Of a stretch of DNA of 64,000 nucleotides, positions 1 to 13,646 are shown piece by piece. Under the pieces are notes generated by a model that saw only the letters and a list, made by a program, of their open reading frames with translations, was not told the origin of the DNA and ran no database searches. Position 1 is the stretch's first letter. Each line of letters begins with the position of its first letter. The position numbers and the translations under genes are program-made. Source of the DNA: Caprimulgus europaeus. Its lineage: Eukaryota; Chordata; Aves; Caprimulgiformes; Caprimulgidae. The stretch is from assembly GCA_907165065.1 (NCBI GenBank), contig OU015543.1:10605501-10669500 (forward strand), written 5' to 3'.

Positions 1-687
1 CAGATTTCTTTACTCACAGTGAAAAGTAAACCCATCCTTCTCCTCCACCACATCTGTTTGTGATGCTCAGGACTGCAAACTTAATACATACAACAGCTTA
101 AGTAGCTGGAGCTCCTGAGCAAGTACAAAATCACCCTTTAAATAACCCCTGAAGTAACAAATCTACCTGGTACAACCAACACACCCACTGCTCTTGCTGG
201 TTTCAGTTACAACCCCGAGTAAAGCACGAGCAACCTCTGACTTTCCCTATGACCTTTCTTTAGAAACAAGAACCAGGAATACAATTTCATAGATTTGCTC
301 CAGGATGAAAAAGAAGGAAAAAAAGCATTGAATTAAACAAAGGGAACTCACATTGATTAAAGAAATAAAAAGAGCAGCAAAAGACAGAAAGGGAAGGCAG
401 GAACACACTCCAGGCAGAGTAAATTGCTCTTTTTGTTTAACTATTTTCTGCCCAAGCCAGCCCAGCATGAAAATCCCCCTTTTAAAAAGGAGACAGAGCT
501 GGAATTCACACCTGTAAGCTGGATCTGCTGCTCCTGGCATCGGGATGGCCACAAAGACCCAAGTCAGCTCAGATCAGTGTCAGTGCAGCGGGTGCATAAA
601 AGGAGCTGAGCCCTTCCCTTTACACTGGATTACTCCAGAAGAAAGCTGCATTTGTTCGAGGTGGTCTGAATAGGCTTTGGGGTTGGT

Positions 688-838
688 TGTTTTTTTGGGG
701 AGGTGCTTTTTTAGGTTGGGTTTTGTTTTTTTCACAGTTTGGTATTTGCTTTTTTTTTTTCTTTTTTTTGTGTTTTTTTGTTTGCTTGTTATTTTTTGTT
801 TGGTTAGTTAGTTTTTTGAAGGTTTTTTTTTTTTTTAA
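688..838. repeat. T-rich low-complexity region
   Basis: Runs of T broken by G and short GTTT motifs, for example a long T run around 750-768 and another near 825-836. The small hydrophobic frames here are artefacts of composition. Confidence 0.85.
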
Positions 839-1039
839 CTATCCACTTTGTACCTATTTCTATCCCCAAAAGGGAGAGGGAGTTCTGCAAATCCACATTA
901 AAGCTTCCTTGGGCAGCAGCAAGGAGGCTGTGCTGCTGGTGGGTCCAGTCTCCTTATGCTGGAGCACAACTCACCATGATGCTCCAGTAAATTGTCCATC
1001 CCCAAGAACCAGTTTTAATAGATCAGAGTGGATTAGTAC

Positions 1040-1058
1040 AAATAAATAAATAAATAAA
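1040..1058 (+). repeat. (AAAT)n microsatellite
   Basis: Short run of AAATAAAT units followed directly by a C run and an A run. Confidence 0.85.
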
Positions 1059-4000
1059 ACCCCCCCCAAAAACCAACCAAAGCTGTTCACTAGAAATTAT
1101 TTCTAACCTGGAGATGGTATTGTGCTCAAGACCCCAGAAATGCTGTTTTTCTAACATTTCACTGCCCATTTTGGGCTTCCCCTTTTGGGATTAATCCTGC
1201 TCCCTGTCTCAGTCTGGCAGTGCAAGGTCAGCCCCAGCACACAGCAAAAAAAAAAAGATGTAATTAATGCTATGTGGTAATTGCAGGGAAAAGAAAGCAG
1301 CAATGCCCATAGTGCTGCCCTGTAACTCCCCTGTCTGAGCCAACCCAATGACTGTGGGGGTCCACAACAGGGAATTATCACCCCACGTGTCACCCTGGCT
1401 CTGGGAAATGGGGTTTGAGCAGCTGGTGCATTTATAAAACCTGTATTTGGGTGCCAGTCTTAACCATCCTCATAGCCAGGAGCCCATGGGACCAGTCACC
1501 TTCTCACACAGCCATGCAGCAACTGTGCCAGCCTCCAACACTCACACTGGGTAGAGGCTTTTCTCATCCATGCTCTCACCCATCGTGGGAAGGAGATGCT
1601 CCTAACAGCTCCATGGAAACACTCAGGAGGATCCATGTCAAAGCCCTCACCAAGGTGTTGTGATATCTTGGAGTTGGATATCTGGATTTTGGCTGTCATG
1701 GGACTGTCAGGTACCCACAAGTCTGGTACCCCTCAAGGGCACCCAACCTTCCTCTGCTACCTCAACCTCCCACCCAAAGCCATCTCAGAACGCATCATTT
1801 CCTCCTGGTGCTTTACAGAAAACAACCAGACTCCCCCAAATCACATTCAAAGGCACTGTGAGTAAAGTTGTTTCTGCTCACAATCCTAATAAACCATGAC
1901 AGGAATTAATGACCCATAGATCAATGCTGTAATTTCTGTCCTTACTTTAGGACAACTCAAAGCCCAGCATCTTCCTCATTCTGCACATTTCTTTTGCCAG
2001 GCAATTCTAATGAGGTCAAAATTATTTTCCTTCCTTTAGTCTAATCTCCTCAAAGAACAAAAAGAAGTATGAAAAGAAAACACAGTATTTATTGTAAATC
2101 AGTGACTTCTGCATTAAATGATCAAAGTGTGTTTGCTGCACACTTGAAGTTCAGATGCAAAGGGATTTCCAACTTAAATAAATAAAAGATTGTTTTTCTG
2201 TAATGCAAATTGAGAAGGAGCAATCCACACAAAGTAGTTAGACACGTTCTGCAGAAGGACTGTCCCACTCCTGTACCCCACATATTTTGCATGGCTGATG
2301 TTCTTAATCTTTTCAAAAGAAATATCAGCCCATCAGGGCATGCTAATGCGTGCCAAGGTGGGGGGAAGTGGACCCTCCTTGATGTGTGATTACAATATGC
2401 AGCTTCATAATGGAATTTCTCAGTTCAGATATTGATCCTTCAGAGCGAAGCAGTGTTGGGAATAGAGCAAAGCAGGGGGTGGAGGAATATCTGCCGCCTG
2501 TTTTCTCAGCTAACAACTCCCCAAAGAGGCAGAGCCTTACCCATCCCACATAGCCAGGCGTGACAAGAGATCAGAACTCACTGGGGACATGCACTGTGTC
2601 TTTCAGGTAAGTTATACTATTATTAATGATCATAAAAGAAGCTATCAAGGTATTTTGCATTTCTTTCATCTGGCAAGCCTGCGAGCATGGTTATTAATTG
2701 AGGAAGCCTCACTTTTCTGCAAGGTAGATTATTTTTTTTAGTATTTCCTTTCCACATCCAGGAAAACAAGGCACAGGGACCATCACAGGCTGGGCAGGGG
2801 CACAGGACACCCTGGCCCCAAGCCCAGCACCATTATGGTGCAGCATCAGCCTCCAGAGACAGTGAATAAAGGAACTCCGTGCTCCCCTCAAATGGAGGGG
2901 AACACCCTGTAGTCTGCACCCAAAACTCATGCATGAGAATAGACTTGAAGCCAACCTGCTCAGATGCCAGGCTGGTGTGAGCTAAACAGCACTGCTGAAA
3001 TTTGGAACATATTCCATATTCCTAAAAAAAACCCCAAAACAACCCCCAAAACACCAGTTTTATGTGGCACCCATCATTGCCTTCCTTCAGCCACTGTCCT
3101 CTTTGCCCTGATACCATGCTGCAGAAGGTCAGGAGTCAATCTACTGAGGTGCAGCACACCAGCACCCTTTGTTTTTCAAGGACAGACAGCCAAAATTGGG
3201 CAACTTCTCATCCATGGCAATGGCACTTTAGCAAACTTAATGTTTTCTCCCTTCACGTGTTTTCGGAAGTTGTCCTGGTTAACCCCATGACCACCACAGC
3301 TACTACCATCTCATGTGTCAGGAGCATTCATTCATCTCAAGGAGACATATGGAATGTGAAGTCACTGGAAAAAATCCACATTGAAGATCAGGGACATGCT
3401 CACATCAATATGTCCAGAGGGCAGCAAGAGGATTAGAGCATCAAAGTGACTCATTAGGGTAGCGAGTTGTTTCTGAAACAAGACCAGCTCCAATTTGAGG
3501 GATGTGAAATGGAAGTTGAACCTGAAATATCTGTGGCAGACTCTTGGATCCTGTGAGAACCAGCACATCTGTTTAACTGGATAGGAGTGAGTACTCCCGT
3601 TAAGTGCGTGAAGCAAAACATGTGCTTAAGTGTTTGCAGAATTCAGGACTAAATCTAAAACTGATGGGTAATAGGGGGGACCAAATTTTGAGGAGAATGG
3701 GTTCACTTGCCCTCCACAGCTTCAAGCAAACCCTTTCCCATGATCCACTAAGAAAGGGCAAAGTTCAACCACAACATAGTCCAAGCTCACTTGTACAAGT
3801 CCAAACCTTGTCAAAACTACACTAGCTTTTCTGAGGGTTTGTTTTTTTTTCCAGGACAAACCCTGCACAACTCCAGGCCCTGGCCATGGATCATGCTGCA
3901 AAGCTTGGATCCAGACCAAAACTTCTCCAAAGTTCAGGACTCTTCTGTCCTCCATGGTTTACAGCCTCCAGCTCCACGACACCCTTGCACAGACCTTGCT

Positions 4001-4199
4001 CCACCACACCTTCATGGTGTGTGCTCACCCTATAGGTGACCATGGCCACCAAGAGCTGAGCATGGCCACTGTATTTTTAAGTCAGCTATAGCATCATCTG
4101 CTGTATTCCAGCTGGCTGGAGCAGCAATGGGCTCAGCTCAGCAGGATGCTGTTTGTTTAGCTGGAAGTCTAGAAGATGTCTTTTACTTCTGCAGCTGGG

Positions 4200-4390
4200 T
4201 GAATGACTATATTAAGGTTTAATTTTTTTCAAATTGAATAAAAATAGACACTCAAACACTAATTAGACATTGCTCTATGTATATTGTGTACCTCAATTAG
4301 CAGGTAATATTCACTCTTTAATTTAGAAAAAAAATGTTGTTATGCTAAATAGAAGGATTGTTGCTTAATTACAGGCTAATCCTATTTCCT
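4200..4390. other. AT-rich stretch, possible conserved non-coding element
   Basis: Contains several TAATTA/TTAATT-type homeodomain cores (CACTAATTAGAC, CTCAATTAGCAGG, TTGCTTAATTACAGG) with no repeat character and no open frame. Conservation cannot be judged from one sequence. Confidence 0.2.
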
Positions 4391-4801
4391 CAGAACATGT
4401 GATATTTCCTTATCTCCCAAAATGGAAAAGGCACATTTGCATGGGAAGTGCATTTGTGTGTTACCCTACGACAGAGATTCACGGAGGGATCTCGATTTTC
4501 TGTAGAGCCCTTGGCTGGAAAACATCAAGGCAAGCTCTAAAGCATTACAGCCCAAGGGCAAAGAAGGCACCTTGGTTTGGGAAGCCCTTGCTCAAGTCTC
4601 ATGGGTCTGCCCTACACCCCCTCAAGACCTCCTACGTGACAGTAACCACCAGCAAGCCTGGGATGATGGCTCCTAAGTTAGATGCTTTGACTGTTATCTG
4701 AACTGTTGATGCATGGACTCTCACGCTGCAAAACCCCAGACCCTACCACCAAGAAGGGGACAAAAGATTTCAAAAGAAACACATTGAAAGAAACACCAGT
4801 A

Positions 4802-5124
4802 CCTGAAGGGGGCCTACAAGAAAGCTGGGGAGGGACTTTTTATAAGGGCAGTTAATGACAGAGCAAGGGGAAATGGCTTTAAACTGGAAGAGGGGAGGTT
4901 TAGATGAGATATTAGGAAGAAATTCTTCACTGTGAGGGTGGTGAGACCCTGGAACAGGTTGCCCAGAGAAGCTGTGGCTGCTCCTCCCTGGAAGTGTTCT
5001 CGGCCAGGTTGGATGAGGCTTTGAGCAGCCTGGTCTGGTGGAAGGTGTCCCTGCTGCTGGCAGGGGGGTTGGGACTGGATGAGCTTTAAAGTCCCTTCCA
5101 ACCCAAAGCAGTCTGTGATTCTAG
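4802..5124 (+). mobile_element. CR1 retrotransposon 3' fragment
   Basis: 5'-truncated CR1 in sense orientation. Landmarks: TTCTTCACTGTGAGGGTGGTGAGACCC, CTGGAACAGGTTGCCCAGAG, GATGAGCTTTAAAGTCCCTT and the terminal TCTGTGATTCTA. Same subfamily as the copies at 27182, 39448 and 54873. Confidence 0.93.
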
Positions 5125-5825
5125 GACCATGTGCTGCTGCTGCAGCAGCAGAAGGCAGGAGAACATCCCTCATCCCAGGGCTCACTGCAGCCTCACGTCA
5201 GGTATCTGAGGTTGGGAACCTCAGTGCCATGTCCAGGCATGGATGGGGAAGTTGGGCATTTCCATAGACACGTTCATGACATCTTGCAGCAAAGCACTTG
5301 AAGAAGTGCTGGTTAAAGAAGACATCCTACTTAATGTCTTATCTCTCTGAAGGCTCAAGAAACTGAAAATTATAACTAACTTAACCTGGCAAAGTCCTTT
5401 GGCTGTAAGAGTGATCCTGACAAATTTTAGATAAGAGAAACCAAAGTCCAGAGAAGCAAGGCAGCAAATCTCATGTTGGATCAGCATCAGGGCTGGAAAC
5501 ACCACCCAGGCACCGGCTGCCAGCGCCTTCCTCTAACTACTGGACTCGGTGGCTTTTGTGTTTCTCCTTTCCATTATGCATACCCTTCCCTTTTCCCTTA
5601 ATGATTTAGTGATGTTTGTTCCCTCACACTGTGTGCAGACCTTGCAGATCAAAATAGCCAGTCATCTAAAAAAAATTTTCTTTCTCCTTTGTTCTTCAAA
5701 GAAACCAAATAATCTCAATCCTTTGAGAAAACTCAAAGGGTGAAGGCAAAGCATCAGGCCTGATGAGAACAATAGCAGTGTATCCCCCAATGAACCAGCA
5801 TCTCTAGTGCTGTGTGGTTATTAAA

Positions 5826-5843
5826 AATATATATATATATATT
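5826..5843. repeat. (AT)n microsatellite
   Basis: About eight AT units following a short A run. Confidence 0.9.
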
Positions 5844-6809
5844 CCTTGTAGTGAAAATTCTTGGGTCAATTACTTGTTGCCACAGGGAGATTTCCTAGGA
5901 GTTTTATTGTTATTATCACTATTCCATGACTATATGTAGCAACACAAAGGTGAATTTTTTTTATGTGGAGAGATGCAATGTTTGGTAAATCTTAAACAAC
6001 AGAAAGTAGAAAGGAGTGGAGTGATGGAGGATCAAAGTCCCTGTGATTCCTATAAGGTTTTGGAGCCAGTGTTAGCCACTTACTGCTGCTTTCAGTGGTC
6101 TGAAGTATTTTTCTTCGCTTTGGAAGGTTAAACAGTGGGACAATAGCAACTGGACATATAGCCACAACATTTCTGCAGCAAGCAGTGTTCACTTTGGACC
6201 AGTCTCATTGCTCTGTTCCTCACTTTGAGAGAGGGGAGGAAAACCTTTCGGTTCCTAGAAGATAAAAAAATTCAAGGCACAGTTTTCCAAAGCACTCAAC
6301 ACAGTTATTTTGAGAAGGACATAGATCTCTCTGGATTGAGGACAACATTTCTAACCATCACTTGCCTCTGGCTTGGTTTTTGCCATCACACATTGGAGTC
6401 CTTCATGCTCTCAGGAGCAGCATTGACAGGAGAGGCTGTGTCCACACCTCAGAGCCAGCTTCCAACCACACCAGTTACACTCCAGTGAACAGGAACAAAT
6501 GCAAAGTGAAGCTGGATGATGCTCCTACAGATCAATCCTCATCTCAGCAGAAAATGCTTTTTGGATCCAAATACAAATCACCTATAATTCCCTTTTTAAT
6601 AGGGGTTTGCACACAGGGAGCACTTTCTTTGCAGAAACTTCCCCCAGGATATGGCAGGGGCAAAAGCTGGTTTGCCTTTTCTTTCTGACTAAAGACAGAA
6701 GGTAAGTGTCAGAAAGGGAAGAGGCTAAAGCCTTTCCCCCACCGTGGACTGGTGTCTTCCTTTCAAAGGAAGGAAAATGTTAATTCTAATTTTCTTTTTG
6801 AGAATTACA

Positions 6810-6828
6810 AATAAAATAAAATAAAATA
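6810..6828 (+). repeat. (AAAAT)n microsatellite
   Basis: Four AAAAT-type units within unique sequence. Confidence 0.8.
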
Positions 6829-8886
6829 CAATTTCTTTCTCCCTGTGATATGAGCTACTGTGTGTTTCCCAACCAGCTACAGCAAAAATGCTCTGATTCA
6901 CACCTGGAATTTCTACTGAGAGCAAAGCTTTGAGATGAAGCACTTTTAGTCCCTCAAAATCCTCTGACAACCCCACCAAAAGATTTGCAGGTGCCAACTC
7001 CCCTGGTGCAAGGGACAGCCAGGCACCAGCCTGAGGGACACACCTCCACCTGCACGAGCCCTTTGCCAGGGGAGGTGGCAGCTCCCCCAACCCAGCACCA
7101 TCACCCAAGGACAGGATGGATGATGTGCGAGGCCTTTACCCCATCCTATTTTCCACATGGCAGGAGGTCTGGATTTTATTCACACTACCACAACACAGGA
7201 CTAACACTTTTCCCAGTAACTTGATCCTAATCCCCCACTCCTGCTTGGAACAAAATTTGCACATCTGAGTCACGTCCCGGGGGACCCCGGGGGTGCCTGC
7301 AGTTACTCACAGAAGCAAAGGTACTTGCCATCACAAGTCTGGCAGAAGCAGGGCCAGGAGAAGGAATAACTCCCATCTAGCTGGTTGCCTGAAGAGAATT
7401 AATCTAGTAAATGCATGCTCTGAAAAAAAAATATAAATGTTTGGATGCAAGGGCCGATAGGAAATGCTGTCTGGGTATCAAATAGGAAGCTGAAATACGT
7501 CTATCAAGCCAGTCCTCTTTGATCATCAGAAGTCACTCATCATTTACACATCACAGGAGGATGCTCAACTCCAGAAGGCACACAGTCAATCAAAAAGGAA
7601 GAAGGATCAGCTGAGTGTTTATGTCTTAAAGATGTGCAGACATTAAATAAATACCAATAAACCCCCCCCCCAAAAACCCAGTCAACCTCCCAAGGGCAGT
7701 GGCATCTTATGCTCAGACAATTTATGCACATTTTGCACAACTATTAACTCTGTTACCGAAGATTTTGGAGGTGTTTTCAATTCCTAATGCCACAGAGTAA
7801 TCTCACTTCTGATTCCTCTTACAAAATCATCCCGCAGGATCTCTCCTGCGTTATTTACAGCCTCTCAAGAGCTGCTCTATAGCTGACTGCCAGGACAGTG
7901 CTGCAGAGACACTTTTTGTGTCTAGGGGCCTTATTCTCACCATTCAGACCAGCTGTAGCTCGTGGGACAGCAGCACACTGGTGCCAGGCTGACACCACAG
8001 CACACAGACCAGGCTGGGGACTGCAGAGAAAAGCTTTCTTAGAGCTCCTCAGCATCCAGAAAGCCAAGGCAGAGTGTAAAACACAGACTTGCTTTGCTTA
8101 CACGATCAAAAGTGAGTGCTGCACAAGGGATTTTTAGACTATGTGGTTAAAAATACCCTCAACCAACATCTTTTAAGGTTAAATAAAACAGCAGATGACT
8201 CAGAGGAGGGAAGAGTCCCCTGCCCACTCTCACACCAGCACTAGGACACCACAAATGCTCTGTACATGGCAGGGCTAGGCTCTTCCTGCACTCCCAGGGC
8301 TACCAGCCTGGACACAAACCACTCACCCACTGCTACCCTCACCTTCACAGCAAACCCTCACACACCTCCACAGACAGAGCTCACCTGCATGACCATACAG
8401 CTGCCTTCACCCTGACATCAGATGCCCAATGATCCCATCATCCTTTGGCTTCATGGAAGATGCTCACTAGAACAGCAACACCACGGGACTTGCTACCACC
8501 ACTGTCACAGCTGAGTAGCCAGGTGGAAGGCCATGATATTGGGGTTCTCGGACCCCCCACATCCCAGGGAAGGAGCTAGGTAGTGCTGCAGCCACTCTTA
8601 AGAGCTCACAGTGCCATCAAGGTAAAACAAGAGACACCTGTGCTGTGCTGCCCTCCCCTCCTCACCTAACGTGCCCACCTGAGCTCTCTTCTCTCCCCTC
8701 TCCTCTGCCAAGGGAAGGGCATCCCTACCCACACCATCCTCATCACCCTGCACTGCACTGCACATAAACCAGCTCCCAGCACCTCTTTGTTAAAAGCACA
8801 TCTCTGGGAAATGTTCTGTACACAACTCCACGCTCACTTGGCCCGTTGCAAGTTTGATGTTCAGCTGAGCTTTGCCCAAAGCTTTT

Positions 8887-8913
8887 TGCTCAAGTTTGCA
8901 AACTCCTTGAGCA
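8887..8913. repeat. Imperfect 27-bp palindrome
   Basis: TGCTCAAG on the left and CTTGAGCA on the right enclose the self-complementary core AGTTTGCAAACT, offset by two bases. No flanking transposon was recognised. Confidence 0.6.
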
Positions 8914-8980
8914 AACCTGGTCCCAATTTGGAGCCGGTTTGAACTCCATTTGAGCTGATTTATAGTTTGGCATTAAAAAA

Positions 8981-9002
8981 CAACAACAAAAACAACAACA
9001 AC
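8981..9002 (+). repeat. (CAA)n microsatellite
   Basis: CAACAACAAAAACAACAACAAC following an A run. Confidence 0.85.
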
Positions 9003-12000
9003 TGTTCTTTAAAAAGGCAACTTTGACCATAATTTATGTGAGGCCAGATGGAACTTGGTGTTTTCAATTAAGTTTCAGCTGGATTTTGTAATTTTAGTCT
9101 TTTTGTTCAGAGAGTTAGAGCAAAACACGGAAGAAGGAATGGAAAGCAGCAATTAATCCACATAAAACTTAACAGGAGGGTAGGTATATAAATGTCTTGT
9201 GACACAGAGTGATGTCCTTCCATGTATGTCTAGCTGCAGATGAAAGACAACAGTGGAAGGGTTGCTTTGAGCTTGCTGCTTGGCCAGGATTTTTTTCCAC
9301 ATGCCAGACTGGACTTTGGATCAAGTGTTCCATACACAACACTGTAGTCCAAGCCATTTTGACACTGTCTTGTAGCTATTTTCCGTGAGATCCTGGTATT
9401 TTAATAGCTAGGATTAGATCAGAGTAAAAGCTGAACCTTTGACATTTCTTCCTAGCAAGTAACTCACAAATTGATGTTAATATTTGACTGGGCTCAGTGG
9501 AGACCGAATCAACACTTAAAAAATTCACTCCTCCCCGAGGTTCCAAGGCTGGATATTTTGTTTTTACAGAGGAATATCTGGAACCTTTTAATGGATTAAA
9601 AATAAGTTGCAGTTGATCATTTGTTTGCGAGACAGAAAAGGCTTCAAAGATACACAGGCGGATTAAGCAGAAGCGTTCAGATGATTCACAAGCTGATACA
9701 GGCCACCAGTCAGGAAGCGTCTCAAATGACTTGTTCTTTTGTGCCTGCATCAAAGCATCTCCCAGTGACCCGAGCGGCATCCTCCCTCCTGGGGACCGAG
9801 GTTGGAGCTCTGCAAGGAGTGAGGTGTACGTGCTTTGGGGAGAAGAGAATTTCCCTCCTTGCTCACCCTGCTCTGGTGTATCTGCAGTTTATAGGAGAAG
9901 CTTATGCTAAAATGTGTTTTATAGCCATAACCTTCTCCTCCTTTTGTTTTTCTGCCCTGCTTATTCCTTCTTCGTTTTCTCATCTCTGCTTTCTCCTTTT
10001 TTTTTTGGCTAGGCAAGAGGAAGCCATGTGAATGTGAAAGTTCTGTGCCTTAACCTTGGTCTCCTCCTTGTCCTTGCCTTATAGCCAGGGCTCCTACGCC
10101 AAGAAATGCCATCCCAGAGGGCATGGTGGGGTGTCTGGTATGGAGGTGGGGTGCAGCTGAGGGTCAGCTCCAGGGAGTTGGATTTATGGCCCACTAAAAA
10201 CAATGGGAAGGACATCACTGGCAGAACTGGGTTGTGGGGGAAGCCTTGGGATGACCAGATTGGGAAAATATAAGTGCAGGCTTGGAGAAGACAATTATTT
10301 CAGTTGTAAAAGTGCTGAATCCATGATTGGTCTCTTTTTCTTTCTTTTTACCCTTAATTCTGAAGCTTCTGGAGAGAGAAGGGAGCTTTCTGCAAATTCG
10401 GTCCTTCAAACCCGGGCATGGATGAGCAATGGCAAAGGTGTGGGACAATTGCTAATTGCAGCTACTCAGGGGCAATGCCAGCCTTGGTGACCCAAGCAGG
10501 TTGTGGTTCAGAGAGAAGGTCCTAAGCTGGCCAAGGGACATCTCCTGGTTCTTTTATCTGAGTTTCTAGGAGCTGGCATTTCCCAAACTGAAGGAGGTCA
10601 AACTTTTGCTCAAAATCTGCCAAGAAAAAGTTGGACCACAGGGTAAGAGGCAGAGAAAGTTCACCAGAGGGGATTTGTGTGGCTCCGTGGCCTGATTCTG
10701 GAGGCCACGGCTTAAGCCCATTGATCTTTGCAAAAAGGCTGCAGGAGATGAAGGCTGACCGCACTAATTCAAGGCAGATACACAAGCAGCAGCCACATGG
10801 ACCATGTGGCAGCAAGAACCTCCAGAGTTCATGGCAAAGGATGGTGATTTAATGGAGTATATTGTGAAATTAGCCAGGAAAACTCTACATAAAGGGAGGA
10901 GAGAGATTGCATATAGAGGGTGTGAGATCATTATATTACAGAGACTTTCAACGCCGTCTCATAAGGAGACACTGAAAAAGACCTTACAAGAGACTAAAAA
11001 AATCCTGCACCTCTTAACATCCTGCACTTTTAACCAAAGGCTTAACTTGCACACAGAGCAATGCTTTTCATATTTAAATCCCATCAGCACGATAGCAGAC
11101 CAGGAGGAAATAGAACCAGGCTCTGGAGCCCAGCTATGAAGGGGGAATATATAAAAATGGGGTCAGCTGGGAAAAGAAGCTGACAGAAACCCCAGTGAGG
11201 CCACCAGTTCACTTTCTGGTTTTGAAAGGCAGTGAGTTACTCTGTTCTACCAAGTCTCCTCATCCTAATGTGGACCTGGTGCACCAGCTGCTCTGTCAAA
11301 GAGCAGGAGCTGCTCCCCCATTAGCAGGGGACACTTATGCCCAAGACCCCTGTGCTTTGTGGTGGTTTGTGACAGAACTGAGTGGAGTTGTAACAGTGAT
11401 GGGAGGTCGTGTAGGTCCATGACTGTTCTCTCTCATGTCAGCCAAGGTGACTTCTGCACTGGGCAGTGCAAACAAGGGTGGCTGTGATCCTCTGTGGTGC
11501 TTCTGACTCTCTGTGTCTCCCCTTCTTGCAGGCTGCAACCCTGGTGATGGTGCTCGTGCAAACCCAGCACAAGAGCCAGCAGGTTCCTCACTTAGCAATC
11601 CCTCTGCCAAGCACTCCAGGCCTTCTCCTTTTGGATTCCAGCTCACAATTCTCTCTCCTATATTTTGGCACTTCAGCACACAGGCAGCTTCCAGCTACTG
11701 TAGCTGATTGTACTTTCATTTGCTGCCAGAGAAAACTCTCAGCCCGCAGCTCTGACCAACCATCGGGCTTGCAGTTTCCCAGCTCTCAGAGGTCTTTCAA
11801 AGTAGCTCTTTCTTTTAAGTTTGGTGAAAAGACTGTCTTTGGTGAGATCTGCTGCTTCTCTTTGGATCTGGGGTATCTCTTCGAAGAAGCGTGACTCCCT
11901 CTGCTCATGCAGATGGTGCTCACAGACCAGCACATCTCCCATTAGCAGGCAGGCAGGTGGGAGGAGGCTGTCCTACCTCACAGCCCTGCACTTGAGTCCT

Positions 12001-13410
12001 CTTGTGCACCTTTGTCCTGTGAAACACAGAAAAGAGAATGTTCAGAATGAAGGTAAACACATATTTGGTCCTCAAGTTGAGTCAAAGCTGGGAATTGGAA
12101 CTCCACCTCCCTGAAGGACTCTGCAAGTCATAGTCCCAGCAGGTTTGGATCTGAGTCCAGGTGTGCAGTGACCAGGGAGCTCCTGAAGTGCGGTGGCAGC
12201 AAGGGAAGTGGAAAAGGGCTCACAAAGGAAATTCCAGTTTATGAAATGATTCCATTTTTTGTGTTTCTAAGCTAATTTTTAACTGACCCACCAGAGAAGT
12301 GACTAAGACAGATGGTACTATCCACCTACAAACAGTCTATGCAGGACAGAATATACAAGCAGAAAATATCAGTGATGGACGTGGGACTGCGGTGACACAG
12401 CCTCCTCTAGCTTCAGAAATTGGGGAGCTCTTGGGAGAAATAAGCTTGTGTGTGTGTGTTGATCAAGATCAATTTTTTCAGAGACAGTTGTGTTGTAAAT
12501 CCCAACAGTGGGCAGCTCTGGCACTGAGTACCACAGCCATTACTGCTACCATGGCTGATCAACAAACCCTAAAGAAGAGGTGTCCTGTTGAGGTGATCAC
12601 TCCAGCTGATGTGCAAAACCAGCAGCACCCTGCCCCTCTGATATATGGTTTTGGGAACAGAGAGCCTGTTCAGGTGGCCAAAACTTTCAACTGAGGAAAG
12701 GAGTGTGGACTCACTGCACACCCAGAAAAGAACTGCACAGACTTTTTCTTGCCTGCTCTTCTCTTTCAGTCTCCCAGCTTCCCTGTGCCTGGTGAATATT
12801 GCACAACTTGCTTCAACTCTGTGCACAGGAAGACTTACAGACATCTTCCTTCCCCACCCAGGGCTGCCATGCAGGAGGGTGCTGACAGCTCACCAGAGTG
12901 CACAGTCAAGGGTCAGGTAGGGAATCTGTCTCTAATATGTCTCAAAAGTTTACCTTTCCTAACAAAGCTAAAAAGATGGCATCTTAATTAGATGGGAAAA
13001 GTACATCAAGCTCATTAACTAATTATGAGGGAAAGTCCCTGCAGCAGATGCCTGTTTTGCCTAAAGTACTGCTTACTCTTAACTACTAACTTTGAAAAGG
13101 ATTCTGCTATTAAAGCATTATTTAGTTCCAAAAGCACAACAAAGTCATTTATTTTTTATCAGGTCTATCCAAACTACCCACTTACAGCTTTTATGAAGTG
13201 TGTGTGTAAGGCATGGGGCATGGGAAGGCATCCATACATTCCTGGGACCATTCACAAATGGCACCAGCTGCCTTTTGAAAGACCATCCAGTACCTGAAAC
13301 CCATGGTCTGGGCTTCAACTGGTGCCTCTACAGCTCTGTCAGGAGCAAAATATTGAGTGACCCAAGGGATGAGGGCTGAAGGATGAAGTTATTAAGCAGC
13401 CAAGAATAAA

Positions 13411-13646
13411 CTCAGACAATTAGACTGGATAATAGGGAAAATTTCTTTACTGAAGGAGTGGTCAGGCATTGGAACAGGCTGCCCAGGGAAGTGGTGGAGT
13501 CACCATCCCTGGAGGTGTTCAAAAACTTTGTAGGCATGGCATATCAGGACATGGTTTAGTTGGGTATGGTGCTGTTGGTTTGATGGTTGGACTTGATGAT
13601 CTTGGAGGTCTTTTCTGACCTTATTGATTCTGTGAGTTTATGATTC
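13411..13646 (+). mobile_element. CR1 retrotransposon 3' fragment, diverged
   Basis: Sense-orientation older copy. Landmarks: GGAACAGGCTGCCCAGGGAAG, CCATCCCTGGAGGTGTTCAA, GGTTGGACTTGATGATCTTGG and a terminal TTGATTCTGTGAGTTTATGATTC. More diverged than the other copies. Confidence 0.9.

Larger units (their letters stand above)
1..4801. other. Intergenic stretch, no gene seen
   Basis: Only short chance reading frames without recognisable homology. It contains a T-rich low-complexity patch (about 688-838), an AAAT run (1040-1058) and an AT-rich stretch at 4200-4390 that could be conserved non-coding DNA. Confidence 0.7.
5125..13410. other. Intergenic stretch, no gene seen
   Basis: No coding exon recognised. 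It holds small simple repeats (AT run 5826-5843, AAAAT run 6810-6828, CAA run 8981-9002), a CTGCTGCTGCAGCAGCAG palindrome at 5134-5151, and an imperfect palindrome at 8887-8913. C-rich unique sequence fills about 8200-8760. Confidence 0.65.

Noticed and set aside
12299-12694. A 131-codon plus-strand frame
   Set aside because: No recognised domain, no splice or promoter context, ordinary base composition. Treated as a chance frame.
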